From: an actinobacterium LLX17
GTDB lineage: Bacteria > Actinomycetota > Actinomycetes > Propionibacteriales > Nocardioidaceae
Length of the DNA stretch: 64,000 bases
NCBI GenBank assembly: GCA_000471045.1
Contig: KI301992.1
Coordinates: 1,118,568-1,182,567, forward strand
Reading direction: 5' to 3'
How positions within the stretch are numbered: position 1 is the stretch's first letter; the number at the start of each line of letters is the position of its first letter. The notes below the pieces were generated by a model. That model did not search any database. It saw nothing but the letters and a program-made list of their open reading frames with translations, and was not told the origin of the DNA. A program made the position numbers and the translations under genes. Of the stretch, positions 44,481 through 52,807 are shown piece by piece.

Positions 44481-46664
44481 ATGTCGAATCTCCTCTACCG
44501 GCTCGGCCGGTCCGCCGCCACCCGCCCCTGGGTCGCCATCGGCGTCTGGGTCGCTCTCGCGCTCGTCGTCATCACCTCCTCCGTGGCCTTCGGGCGTGAT
44601 CTCGAGGAGAGCTTCGAGGCGCCCGGCCTCGACTCCCACCAAGCCGCGGAGCTGCTCGCCGAGGCCCAGGCCGACGAGGGTGGCGTGACCGCACATGTCG
44701 TGCTCGAGGCACCGGACGCTGCGGCCCAGCTGGCGCCGGTGGAGACCGCGCTCGAGGCGCTCCCCCGCGTCCTGAGCACGGCGAGCAGCGTCTCGCCGGA
44801 GGGCGAGGTGGCGCTCGTGCGGGTGCAGTACCCCGCGATCGAGGACCTCGACGCCACCGACCTGGACAACCTCAAGGACGCCGTGGCCGACCTGCGTGAG
44901 GAGTCGTCGCTGACGCTGGAGACCGGAGGTGATCTGTTCTTCGCGTTCGAGGAAGCCCCCACCGGGCTCGGCGAGGTCGCGGGCCTCGTCGTCGCGATGA
45001 TCGTGCTGCTCATCGCCTTCGGCTCCTTCGTCGCGATGGGTCTGCCGATCGGGATGGCGCTGTTCGGTCTGGTCGTCGGCGTCACGTCGATGAAGCTCGT
45101 GACGTACCTGACCGACATCCCGGCGTGGGCGCCGCAGCTCGCGGCCATGGTGGGCCTCGGGGTCGGCATCGACTACGCCCTCTTCCTCGTCACCCGGCAC
45201 CGCGAGCACCTGGCCCTGGGGATGTCGGTTCCCGAAGCAGCCGGCCGAGCCCTGGCCACCGCAGGCCAGGCCGTGATCTTCGCCGGCGGCACGGTCGTCG
45301 TGGCGATCCTCGGGCTGCTCGTCGCGGAGATTCCTTTCGTCACCGGCGGCGGGGTCGCCATCTCGGCGATGGTGCTCGTGATGGTGCTCGCCTCGGTCAC
45401 CCTGCTGCCCGCACTCCTGGGACTGGCCGGGCAGCGGATCAACGGGCGCCGGCGACGGGCCGACGGCAGCGAGCACCGGCCGAGCACCGGGTGGTACCGC
45501 TGGGGCGCTCACGTGACCCGCAACGCGACGGCGTACCTCGTCGCAGGAGCGGTCTTCATGATCGCCCTGGCCGCACCCGTTCTCGCACTCAACCTCGGCT
45601 TCCCGGACGACGGCACCAAGCCCGAGTCGAGGACCGAGCGCCGGGCGTACGACCTGATCGCCGAGGGCTTCGGTCCCGGGGCCAACGGACCGCTGGTGAT
45701 CGCGGTCGACATCTCCCGGGACGCGTCCGTCGTGACACCGCTGGCCGAGGCCGTGGCGGCCGACCCCGGCATCACCTCGGTCGGCGAGCCGATCATCGAC
45801 GTCGCGGCAGGCGTGGCAACCCTGGTGGCGCAGCCGACCACCTCGCCCCAGGACGAGGCCACCCAGGAGACCGTCGCGAGGCTCCGCAGCGAGGTCTTCC
45901 CCGCGGTTCTCGACGGCACTGGGCTTGACGACAGTGCGGCGACCGCGCACGTCGGCGGTCAGACCGCCACGTTCGCCGACCTCGGCGACCGGGTGCAGGA
46001 GCGGATGCCGCGTTTCGTCGCGGCCGTGCTGCTGCTGTCGTTCCTCCTGCTCACGGTGCTGTTCCGGTCGGTGCTGGTGCCGCTGAAGGCGGTCGCGATG
46101 AACCTGCTGAGCGTCGGTGCGGCGTACGGCGTGCTCGTCATGGTCTTCCAGTGGGGCTGGGCGGCTGGTCTGATCGGCGTGGAGTCGACGGTGCCGATCG
46201 TGTCGTTCATCCCGCTGTTCATGTTCGCGATCCTGTTCGGGCTCTCCATGGACTACGAGGTCTTCCTGCTGTCGCGGGTGCGCGAGCAGTACCGCCGGCA
46301 CGGCGACAACACGCGCGCGGTCATCGAGGGAATCGCCGGCACCGGCCGCACCATCACCGCCGCCGCGCTGATCATGGTGGCGGTCTTCTCGGGCTTCGTC
46401 CTGGGCAGCGACCCGGTGGTCAAGATGATGGGCGTGGGACTGGCCACGGCGATCTTCCTCGATGCCACCCTCATCCGCATGGTGCTCGTCCCGGCCACCA
46501 TGAAGCTTCTGGGTGACGCGAACTGGTGGCTGCCGGGGTGGCTGGATCGGCTGCTGCCAGAGCTGGACGCTGAGTCGATCGAAGAGTCGCAGGAGGAGTC
46601 GCTGGCGAAGCCGGTGGAGGTACCCGCCGCGGCGGCGGTCAGCCACTCACCGTCGAGCTCCTAG
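44481..46664 (+). CDS. MMPL/RND-family exporter
   Basis: 727 aa. Twelve membrane helices in two blocks (about 15-35, 170-330 and 355-375, 510-680) with large extracytoplasmic loops after the first and seventh helix. Conserved blocks are GVGIDYALFLVTRHREHL and GLSMDYEVFLLSRVREQYRRHGD, the paired Asp-Tyr relay of MMPL proteins. It exports a lipid or drug; the substrate is unknown. ATG 44481 has GGAGG just upstream. It is divergent from the two-component operon, which may control it. Confidence 0.9.
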   Translation: MSNLLYRLGRSAATRPWVAIGVWVALALVVITSSVAFGRDLEESFEAPGLDSHQAAELLAEAQADEGGVTAHVVLEAPDAAAQLAPVETALEALPRVLSTASSVSPEGEVALVRVQYPAIEDLDATDLDNLKDAVADLREESSLTLETGGDLFFAFEEAPTGLGEVAGLVVAMIVLLIAFGSFVAMGLPIGMALFGLVVGVTSMKLVTYLTDIPAWAPQLAAMVGLGVGIDYALFLVTRHREHLALGMSVPEAAGRALATAGQAVIFAGGTVVVAILGLLVAEIPFVTGGGVAISAMVLVMVLASVTLLPALLGLAGQRINGRRRRADGSEHRPSTGWYRWGAHVTRNATAYLVAGAVFMIALAAPVLALNLGFPDDGTKPESRTERRAYDLIAEGFGPGANGPLVIAVDISRDASVVTPLAEAVAADPGITSVGEPIIDVAAGVATLVAQPTTSPQDEATQETVARLRSEVFPAVLDGTGLDDSAATAHVGGQTATFADLGDRVQERMPRFVAAVLLLSFLLLTVLFRSVLVPLKAVAMNLLSVGAAYGVLVMVFQWGWAAGLIGVESTVPIVSFIPLFMFAILFGLSMDYEVFLLSRVREQYRRHGDNTRAVIEGIAGTGRTITAAALIMVAVFSGFVLGSDPVVKMMGVGLATAIFLDATLIRMVLVPATMKLLGDANWWLPGWLDRLLPELDAESIEESQEESLAKPVEVPAAAAVSHSPSSS

Positions 46665-46734
46665 GGCCACGCGCGTGCTGCTCGCGTGCGACGGCGTCGA
46701 CATCCCCTGCCGTGCTTCAAGGTATAGCCCAGAT

Positions 46735-46755
46735 GGGGGCTTGCCGCAAGCCCCC
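46735..46755 (+). promoter_or_regulatory. Rifamycin-associated element (RAE) palindrome
   Basis: GGGGGCTTGC (46735-46744) and GCAAGCCCCC (46746-46755) are exact inverted repeats around a single C. The 19-base core matches, from memory, the rifamycin-associated element found upstream of rifamycin-inactivating and helR genes in actinobacteria. It lies 56 bases before the HelR-like start. A terminator for the MMPL gene is the alternative, but there is no T-tract and the following sequence leads directly into the helR leader. Confidence 0.8.
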
Positions 46756-46811
46756 AGGGGTGTTCCAGAATCGGCGTTTCGCACTGGAACGCCAACGATT
46801 CGGGGACCTCA

Positions 46812-49025
46812 ATGTCAGACACCGCCTTCCACCTGCCGGACCGGCTCTCGGCCAAGGCCGACCCCGCCCTGATCGGTGCGGACGAGCAGCACTTCGCGAC
46901 CATCGCTCGCACGCTGGAGGAGTCCGTCGCCGACCTGGAGACACGGCTCGAGGCCGAGCGGCGGGCACCCGGCGGGATGGGACAGACCGCCCTGGACCGC
47001 GACCTGGAGATCCACCGGCTGTCGTCTCGCCTGCGCACGCTTCGCCGCTTCGGGCTCGACCTCTGCCTGGGGCACATGGTGCCGGCCGATGGGAGCGCTC
47101 CCGTCTACGTCGGTCGCCTGGGCCTGACCGACCGTGACGGGGAGCGCCTGCTCGTCGACTGGCGCTCCCCCGCGGCCGAGCCGTTCTTCGGCGCGACCCA
47201 CGCGAACCCCATGGGCCTGACGAGCCGCCGCCGCTACCGGTGGACCCATGGCCGGATCAGCGACTACTGGGACGAGGTCTTCACCGCCGGCAGCATGCCC
47301 GGACGGGCCGCGCTCGACGACCAGTCAGCCTTCATCGCGAGCCTCGGCAGCAACCGGTCCGAGCGCATGCGTGACGTGCTCGGCACGATCCAGGCCGACC
47401 AGGACGCGATCATCCGGGCGAGCTCGCGGGGCGCGCTCGTCGTCGACGGAGGCCCCGGCACCGGCAAGACCGTCGTGGCGCTGCACCGCGCCGCCTACCT
47501 CCTGCACGCCGACCCGCGGCTGAACGAGCGTCACGGCGGCGTCCTGGTGGTTGGCCCGCACCAGCCATACCTGTCCTATGTCGGCGACGTGCTGCCCAGC
47601 CTCGGCGAAGAGGGCGTGCAGGTCTGCACCCTCCGTGACCTGGTGCCGGAGGGACGTTCGGCGCAGGAGGAGGCCGACGTCACGATCGCGCACCTGAAGG
47701 CGTCGGCCGCCATGGTCGCGGCGATGGAGCCCGCCGTCCGGTTGTACGAGGAGCCGCCGGGACGGAGCATGCTCGTCGAGACCCCGTGGTCGGACGTGCG
47801 GCTCGGGCCCGAGGACTGGGCCGAGGCCTTCGCCGCAGCGGAGCCGGGCGCGCCGCACAACGAGGTGCGTCACGCGGTGTGGGAGGAGCTGCTGACGATC
47901 CTGGTGGACAAGCACGGCGACGGGGACGAGGACGCGCCGTCCGAGCTGGTCCGCCGAGCCCTGCGGGCCAACCGCGATCTCGTCGACGCCTTCGACCGCG
48001 CGTGGACCGTGGTGGAGCCGACCGATCTGGTCGGCGACCTCTGGACGGTCCCGGCGTACCTGCGCCGCTGTGCCCCGTGGCTCTCCCCCACCGACGTGAG
48101 CGCCCTGCAGCGCGACCGACCCGACGCGTGGACGGTCTCGGACCTGCCGTTGCTCGACGCGGCCCGACGTCGTCTGGGAGATCCGGGATCGTCCCGGCGA
48201 CAGCAACGCGACCGGGCCGAGCGTGCCTTCGAGCGCGAGCAGATGGACCGGGTCATCGACGAGCTGGTGCAGGCCGACGACGACGCCTACGGCGTGGGCC
48301 TGGTCTCCACACTGCGCCACGAGGACCTGCGCGAGACCCTCGTCGACGAGTCCGGGCGTCCGGGGGTCGCCACCGACCGGTTGGCCGGTCCGTTCGCCCA
48401 CGTGGTGGTCGACGAGGCTCAGGAGCTGACCGACGCCGAGTGGCAGATGCTGCTGGCTCGCTGCCCTTCGCGCAGCTTCACGATCGTGGGCGACCGGGCC
48501 CAGGCCCGCCACGGGTTCACCGAGACGTGGGAGGAACGCCTCCGACGCCTCGGCCTCGACCGGGTCGAGATCGCGTCGCTCAGCATCAACTACCGCACCC
48601 CCGTCGAGGTCATGGCCGAGGCCGAACCCGTCATCCGTGCTGCGCTGCCGGACGCGAACGTGCCGACCTCCGTCCGCAGCACCGGGGTGCCCGTCACCCA
48701 CGGTGTCGTCGCGGGCCTCGAGACGCTGCTCGCCACGTGGCTCGACGAGCACGACGAGGGCATGGTCTGCATCATCGGCACCGAGCCTCTGCCCGCTCCC
48801 CTCCCCCACGCCGGCGATCGTGTGCGGACCCTGACGCCGGAGCTCGTCAAGGGCCTCGAGTTCGACCTCGTGGTGCTGATCGACCCCGACACGTTCGGCC
48901 CTAGGACGTCTGGCCCTGAGACTTTTGGCCCTGAGACTTTTGGCGCTGGGATCGAGGGCGCCGTCGACCGCTACGTCGCCATGACCCGCGCGACGCAGCG
49001 CCTGGTCGTGCTCACCAGCGAGTGA
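46812..49025 (+). CDS. helR: HelR/HelD-type RNA polymerase-associated ATPase
   Basis: 737 aa, superfamily 1 (UvrD-like) fold. The N-terminal coiled coil (DEQHFATIARTLEESVADLETRLEAERR, about 24-55) would enter the polymerase secondary channel. Walker A GGPGTGKT is near 213-220, VVVDEAQELT near 533, and the last motif is YVAMTRATQRLVVLTS. HelD proteins free stalled RNA polymerase; HelR displaces rifamycins from it. The RAE upstream supports HelR. The sequence has a low-complexity insert (FGPRTSGPETFGPETFGAG) encoded by 15-base tandem repeats just before the final motif. Confidence 0.87.
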   Translation: MSDTAFHLPDRLSAKADPALIGADEQHFATIARTLEESVADLETRLEAERRAPGGMGQTALDRDLEIHRLSSRLRTLRRFGLDLCLGHMVPADGSAPVYVGRLGLTDRDGERLLVDWRSPAAEPFFGATHANPMGLTSRRRYRWTHGRISDYWDEVFTAGSMPGRAALDDQSAFIASLGSNRSERMRDVLGTIQADQDAIIRASSRGALVVDGGPGTGKTVVALHRAAYLLHADPRLNERHGGVLVVGPHQPYLSYVGDVLPSLGEEGVQVCTLRDLVPEGRSAQEEADVTIAHLKASAAMVAAMEPAVRLYEEPPGRSMLVETPWSDVRLGPEDWAEAFAAAEPGAPHNEVRHAVWEELLTILVDKHGDGDEDAPSELVRRALRANRDLVDAFDRAWTVVEPTDLVGDLWTVPAYLRRCAPWLSPTDVSALQRDRPDAWTVSDLPLLDAARRRLGDPGSSRRQQRDRAERAFEREQMDRVIDELVQADDDAYGVGLVSTLRHEDLRETLVDESGRPGVATDRLAGPFAHVVVDEAQELTDAEWQMLLARCPSRSFTIVGDRAQARHGFTETWEERLRRLGLDRVEIASLSINYRTPVEVMAEAEPVIRAALPDANVPTSVRSTGVPVTHGVVAGLETLLATWLDEHDEGMVCIIGTEPLPAPLPHAGDRVRTLTPELVKGLEFDLVVLIDPDTFGPRTSGPETFGPETFGAGIEGAVDRYVAMTRATQRLVVLTSE

Positions 49026-49043
49026 GGGCGATGAGGCGCGTGC

Positions 49044-49463
49044 TCAACCGACGGGGAAGTCCGGGCCGACCCACGGCACCTCGCGCCCGTCGTCGAGCTT
49101 GGCGAACGAGGCGACCGGCGTGGCGGGAGCCGACGTGCTGCCGGTGGCGACGCCCTCGACCTCGCTGAGGAGCTTCGAGGCGGCCTTGCCGTGCTTCCAG
49201 CCGTCCAGCAGCGCCTTGGGGGCGTCGTCGCGACCGCCGACCAGCACGTTGACGCGCGCGCCGCTGCCGTCGGACGCGATGTCGACGAGATACATCGTCC
49301 CCCAGGACAGCGCGGTCTTGCCCTTGAGGAACACGAGGTTGCGGGTCTCGTTGTTGACGCCTCGCAGGTCGTACTTGCCGTTCTGCACCACGCCGAGCAC
49401 CGCTTCGAACGCGGCCTGAGGCGTGGTCTGGATGGTGGTGGACGCAGTCTTCGGTGCGTGCAT
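49044..49463 (-). CDS. Conserved hypothetical protein
   Basis: 139 aa, no signal peptide or membrane segment. TTPQAAFEAVLGVVQNGKYDLRGVNNETRNLVFLKGKTALSWGTMYLVDI suggests a small alpha/beta domain like those of proteins that bind to lipids or the cell wall, but I cannot name a family. ATG 49463 is preferred because GGGGGAG sits just upstream as a ribosome site; the frame from 49514 adds 17 residues without one. It ends 18 bases after helR on the other strand. Confidence 0.6.
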   Translation of the reverse strand: MHAPKTASTTIQTTPQAAFEAVLGVVQNGKYDLRGVNNETRNLVFLKGKTALSWGTMYLVDIASDGSGARVNVLVGGRDDAPKALLDGWKHGKAASKLLSEVEGVATGSTSAPATPVASFAKLDDGREVPWVGPDFPVG

Positions 49464-49542
49464 GAGGGCTCCCCCGAGCGTGCTGGTTGGTCGTCGGTCG
49501 ACGTGGTCGGTCATCTGGGCACGAGCAGTCTAGGGTCACCCT

Positions 49543-49986
49543 GTGACCCTCCTCCGCAGTGCGGCCCGCCCCGTTGCTCGCTGGTTGCTGGGCGCCTTCC
49601 TGGTGCTGGCCGGCGTCGCGCACCTGACGTGGCAGCGCCAGGACTTCCGGGCGCAGGTGCCGCCCTGGCTGCCGCTCGACGTCGACCTGGTGGTCCTCGC
49701 CTCCGGCGTGGTCGAGATCGTGCTGGGGCTCGCCGTGCTCGTCGTCCGGGAACGCCGGGCCCTCGTGGGCTGGGTGGTGGCTGCGTTCTTCGTGGCGGTG
49801 TTCCCGGGCAACGTGGCGCAGTACGTCGAGGGCCGCGACGCCTTCGGGCTCGACACGGACCGCGCCCGGTTGATCCGGCTGTTCTTCCAGCCGCTGCTCG
49901 TGGCATGGGCCCTCTGGAGCACCGAGGCGTGGCTCGCATTCACTCGCGCGCGTGGTCGGACCCCGGGTCCAGGTGGGCGAGACTGA
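49543..49986 (+). CDS. DoxX-like membrane protein
   Basis: 147 aa with four hydrophobic segments. WLLGAFLVLAGVAHLTWQ at the N-terminus and VVEIVLGLAVLVV, FPGNVAQYVEGRDAFGLDTDRARLIRLFFQPLLV resemble DoxX/DUF417 proteins. Function unknown. TAGGGT (49531-49536) is six bases before GTG 49543, so a leaderless start is likely. Its last 47 bases overlap the 3' end of the TetR gene on the opposite strand. Confidence 0.75.
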   Translation: MTLLRSAARPVARWLLGAFLVLAGVAHLTWQRQDFRAQVPPWLPLDVDLVVLASGVVEIVLGLAVLVVRERRALVGWVVAAFFVAVFPGNVAQYVEGRDAFGLDTDRARLIRLFFQPLLVAWALWSTEAWLAFTRARGRTPGPGGRD

Positions 49987-50575
49987 GTCGCACCAGCTCG
50001 TCGACCAGCACCTCGCGGCCGAATGCCGGCTGCTCGAGCACGTACTGGACGCAGAGGTGCTCGACCATGCGCACCAGGAGCCAGGCCGACGTGGTGGGCG
50101 CGACGCGGTCGGTCGTGCGGGCGATCGTCAGGTAGGCGCTGACCAGCTCCCCCACCCGGCGCTCCACCTGCCCCACGTGGTCGGCGACGCGGCTGCGCGG
50201 CAGCTCCATCGCCACCAGCCGCACGTACTCGCGGTGGGAGTCCAGGACGTCGAGCAGGGCCGTGTAGGCGGCGCGGACCAGCTCGACCGGCGGCAGGTCC
50301 AGCCGGTCGGTGAGCACGGCAGTGAGCTCCTCGCCGATCTCGGCCGAGTACTGCTCGATGACCGCCGCCAGGATGGCGTCCTTGTGCGGGAAGTACTGGT
50401 AGAGCGAGCCCGGGCTGATGCCGGCCTCGGCCGCGACCCGGTTGGTGGTGGCCTTCTCGTAGCCGTGCTCGACGAGGACCCGGCGGCCTGCCGCGACGAT
50501 GCGATCGACCATCAGGCGCGACCGTTCCTGCTGCGGTCGCTTGCGCATCGCGTCTTCCGTGGAGGCCCGGGGCAT
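49940..50575 (-). CDS. TetR-family transcriptional regulator
   Basis: 211 aa. The TetR helix-turn-helix (RIVAAGRRVLVEHGYEKATTNRVAAEAGISPGSLYQYFPHKDAIL spans 24-68) is clear; the C-terminal ligand domain (MVEHLCVQYVLEQPAF) has no specific match. ATG 50575 follows TACAAT (50583-50588) by seven bases on the minus strand. It is divergent from the DUF2236 gene with an imperfect palindrome between them, so it probably represses that gene and itself. Confidence 0.85.
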   Translation of the reverse strand: MPRASTEDAMRKRPQQERSRLMVDRIVAAGRRVLVEHGYEKATTNRVAAEAGISPGSLYQYFPHKDAILAAVIEQYSAEIGEELTAVLTDRLDLPPVELVRAAYTALLDVLDSHREYVRLVAMELPRSRVADHVGQVERRVGELVSAYLTIARTTDRVAPTTSAWLLVRMVEHLCVQYVLEQPAFGREVLVDELVRLSLAHLDPGSDHARE

Positions 50576-50590
50576 GACGCGAATTGTATG

Positions 50591-50604
50591 CGAGTAATTG
50601 CTCG
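50591..50604 (+). promoter_or_regulatory. Candidate TetR operator
   Basis: CGAGTAATTGCTCG differs from a perfect palindrome at only one base pair on each side of the AATT centre. It lies 16 bases upstream of the tetR start and 16 bases before the DUF2236 ATG, next to the tetR -10 element. AT-rich inner bases stand out from the surroundings. The assignment to this TetR is from position only. Confidence 0.4.
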
Positions 50605-50619
50605 TGTGAACATCCCCTC

Positions 50620-51840
50620 ATGACCGTGACCCAGAACGCACCAGCCGTCATCCCGGGGCGTTATCGCGCCGGCGAGGAGCGTGGCGCTCGCATCGGCCGG
50701 ATGCTGCGCGCCGTCGCGCGGGTCCACCGCCTCGACGAGGACCTCATGCGCACGATCGGCGAGCGCTTCATGACCGTCGACGAACCGGCCGCCGCCCTCG
50801 TGTCGGCGATCCGGTCCTCGGGTCCGGACGCGGTGCGGCTCGATCAGTTCCACCGGGCCCTCGCCGACGGCGTCGATGCGGTGCCGGACGCTCCCCCGGC
50901 GCTGCGCGCGTTCTTCGACCATGTGGAGGCGACGCCGGACTGGGTCGACTGGACGCTCGTGAACCGCGGTGCCCAGGTCTACCGCCGCTTCGGCCGCAAC
51001 GCCGGCGACGTGCTCCTGCAGCTCTCGTTGATCGGCGGCTACCGCTTCGGCGGCCCCACGGACCTCCTGGTGGCGACCGGCGGCCTCACCGGTGACATGA
51101 CCCGGCGGCGCCTGGCCGAGACCCAGCAGTGGACCGTGGCCGCCACGCAGCACGATGCAATGCGGCGCGACGGCGAGGGCTGGAAGCTCACGGTGCACGT
51201 GCGACTCATGCACGCCCTGGTCAATCACCGATTCAGCGAGAAGGACCGGTGGGACACGGCCTACTGGGGCCGGCCCATCAACCAGAGCGACCAGGCCGCC
51301 ACCCTGGGCCTGTTCACCGGTGCGCTGCTGCTCGGCGTGCGCGCCCTCGGTGTCCGCGTGACGCGCGAGGAGTCCCTCGCGGTCATGCACCTGTGGAAGT
51401 ACATCGGTTGGCTCATGGGCGTCGACGAGGACTGGTTGTTCGACACCGAACGCGAGCAGCACCGACTGAACTACCACGTGCTGCGCGCCCAGGCCGGGGT
51501 GACCGACGCCGGGGCCAAGCTGGCGACCGCCATCGTGGAGGCGCAGTCCGAGCTGAGCTTCCGGCGGTTCGCCGCGTGGCAGAGGTTCTACGCGCCGCGT
51601 CGTCTGCTGAGCATGCTGCGGCCCTTCCTCGGCAGGCGCAGCATGCAGGAGCTCGGCCTGCCGGTGCGGCTGCCCTGGGCGACGGCCCTGGTGCTGCCGG
51701 GCAACATCTGGCGCTACCGGGTGCTGGCTCGCACGCCGTGGGGCCTGCGCCGGATCGACGGGTGGGCGGAGCGCTACCGCGAGGAGCAGACGTACCGGTA
51801 CTTCGGCGCCGACCGTCCCGACGTCGGCAGGCTGGGCTGA
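50620..51840 (+). CDS. DUF2236 / MpaB-Lcp-type oxygenase-like protein
   Basis: 406 aa. The DUF2236 core (about 90-330) shows the pattern of heme-dependent oxygenases of the MpaB/Lcp group: WVDWTLVNRGAQVYRRFG, QLSLIGGYRFGGPTDLLVATGGL, and VHVRLMHALVNHRF, whose His is the likely heme ligand. Lcp cleaves polyisoprene; MpaB substrates are largely unknown. No signal peptide, so extracellular rubber cleavage is unlikely. The gene is divergent from tetR. ATG 50620 lies in sequence without a clear ribosome site. Confidence 0.8.
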   Translation: MTVTQNAPAVIPGRYRAGEERGARIGRMLRAVARVHRLDEDLMRTIGERFMTVDEPAAALVSAIRSSGPDAVRLDQFHRALADGVDAVPDAPPALRAFFDHVEATPDWVDWTLVNRGAQVYRRFGRNAGDVLLQLSLIGGYRFGGPTDLLVATGGLTGDMTRRRLAETQQWTVAATQHDAMRRDGEGWKLTVHVRLMHALVNHRFSEKDRWDTAYWGRPINQSDQAATLGLFTGALLLGVRALGVRVTREESLAVMHLWKYIGWLMGVDEDWLFDTEREQHRLNYHVLRAQAGVTDAGAKLATAIVEAQSELSFRRFAAWQRFYAPRRLLSMLRPFLGRRSMQELGLPVRLPWATALVLPGNIWRYRVLARTPWGLRRIDGWAERYREEQTYRYFGADRPDVGRLG

Positions 51841-51852
51841 GCAGTCGTGCTG

Positions 51853-52752
51853 CTAGACGTGGGCGCCGGCGATGCCGGAGATCATCACGTCGAGCACCCG
51901 GCGCGCCTCGTGGGGCGGCCCGTCGAGCACGTAGTGGTCGCGCCCAGGGGCCACGAGGTGACGCACCGGCACGCCGGCGGAGGCGAGGCGCGTGGCGTAG
52001 GCGTCGCCCTCGGCCCGGAGCCGGTCGATCTCGGCCGTGATGACCACGGCCGGTGGCAGTCCCGCCAGGTCGGGAGCCAACAGCGGCGACGCGTACGGCT
52101 CGGCGCGGCGGGCGGCGTCCTTGAAGTACGTGCGGCGCACGAGCCGGATCAGCCGCGGCGTGATCATGGCCCGCCCGCGCGGCGCGGGCTTGTCGGTCGT
52201 CGAGACGTCCAGCGACGGCACCACCAGCAGCTGAAGACGCGGCAGCGGCGTGCCCCGGTCGCGGGCCTGCAGACAGGCTGAGGCCGCGAGGTTGCCTCCG
52301 GCGCTGAAGCCGCTGACCGTCAGCCGGTCCGGGTCGAGACCCCAGTCGGTGCCGTGCTCGGCGAGCCAGGCGATGACGTCGTGGGCCTGCTCCTGGGCGA
52401 CCGGGTACCGGCGTCGCGGTGCCACGTCGTAGTCGACGTTGACGACCGTCGCCCCCGTCTCGGCCACCACGAGCCGGCAGAAGTAGTCGTCCATCTGCGG
52501 ATAGCGCATGAGGAAGGCGCCGCCGTGGAAGTGGACGTGCACCGGGGTCGCGTCGTCCTCGATGGCCGAGTCCACGTGACCGGACACGGGACGGTGCACG
52601 TGGCAGGTGACGAGCCCGTGGCGCGTCGGGACGCGGCGCACGACCGGCGGGGGCAGGTCGTCGCCCGCCAGGTCGAGGTGCGGGCGCAGTCGCACCGTCA
52701 GGCGCGCGGACGCACCGATCATCAGAGCCTCGAGGTCCGCCAGCAGCGCCAT
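51853..52752 (-). CDS. HSL-family (family IV) esterase/lipase
   Basis: 299 aa. HGGAF oxyanion motif (VHVHFHGGAFLMRYP), nucleophile GFSAGGN (Ser), Asp in TAEIDRLRAEG and His in VAPGRDHYVLD are all in place for a hormone-sensitive-lipase-type alpha/beta hydrolase acting on short acyl esters. No signal peptide. It is convergent with the DUF2236 gene (12-base gap), so no terminator fits between them. Confidence 0.88.
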   Translation of the reverse strand: MALLADLEALMIGASARLTVRLRPHLDLAGDDLPPPVVRRVPTRHGLVTCHVHRPVSGHVDSAIEDDATPVHVHFHGGAFLMRYPQMDDYFCRLVVAETGATVVNVDYDVAPRRRYPVAQEQAHDVIAWLAEHGTDWGLDPDRLTVSGFSAGGNLAASACLQARDRGTPLPRLQLLVVPSLDVSTTDKPAPRGRAMITPRLIRLVRRTYFKDAARRAEPYASPLLAPDLAGLPPAVVITAEIDRLRAEGDAYATRLASAGVPVRHLVAPGRDHYVLDGPPHEARRVLDVMISGIAGAHV

Positions 52753-52807
52753 GACTGGAGTTCGGAGCCGGTGCCGCTGCGGCTGGGTCGGCGGTCATGA
52801 TGGTCCC

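Noticed and set aside
46735..46755. The helR-upstream palindrome as a simple terminator of the MMPL gene
   Set aside because: There is no T-tract, it is 70 bases beyond the MMPL stop, and its arms match the rifamycin-associated element before a fitting gene. A dual role is not excluded.
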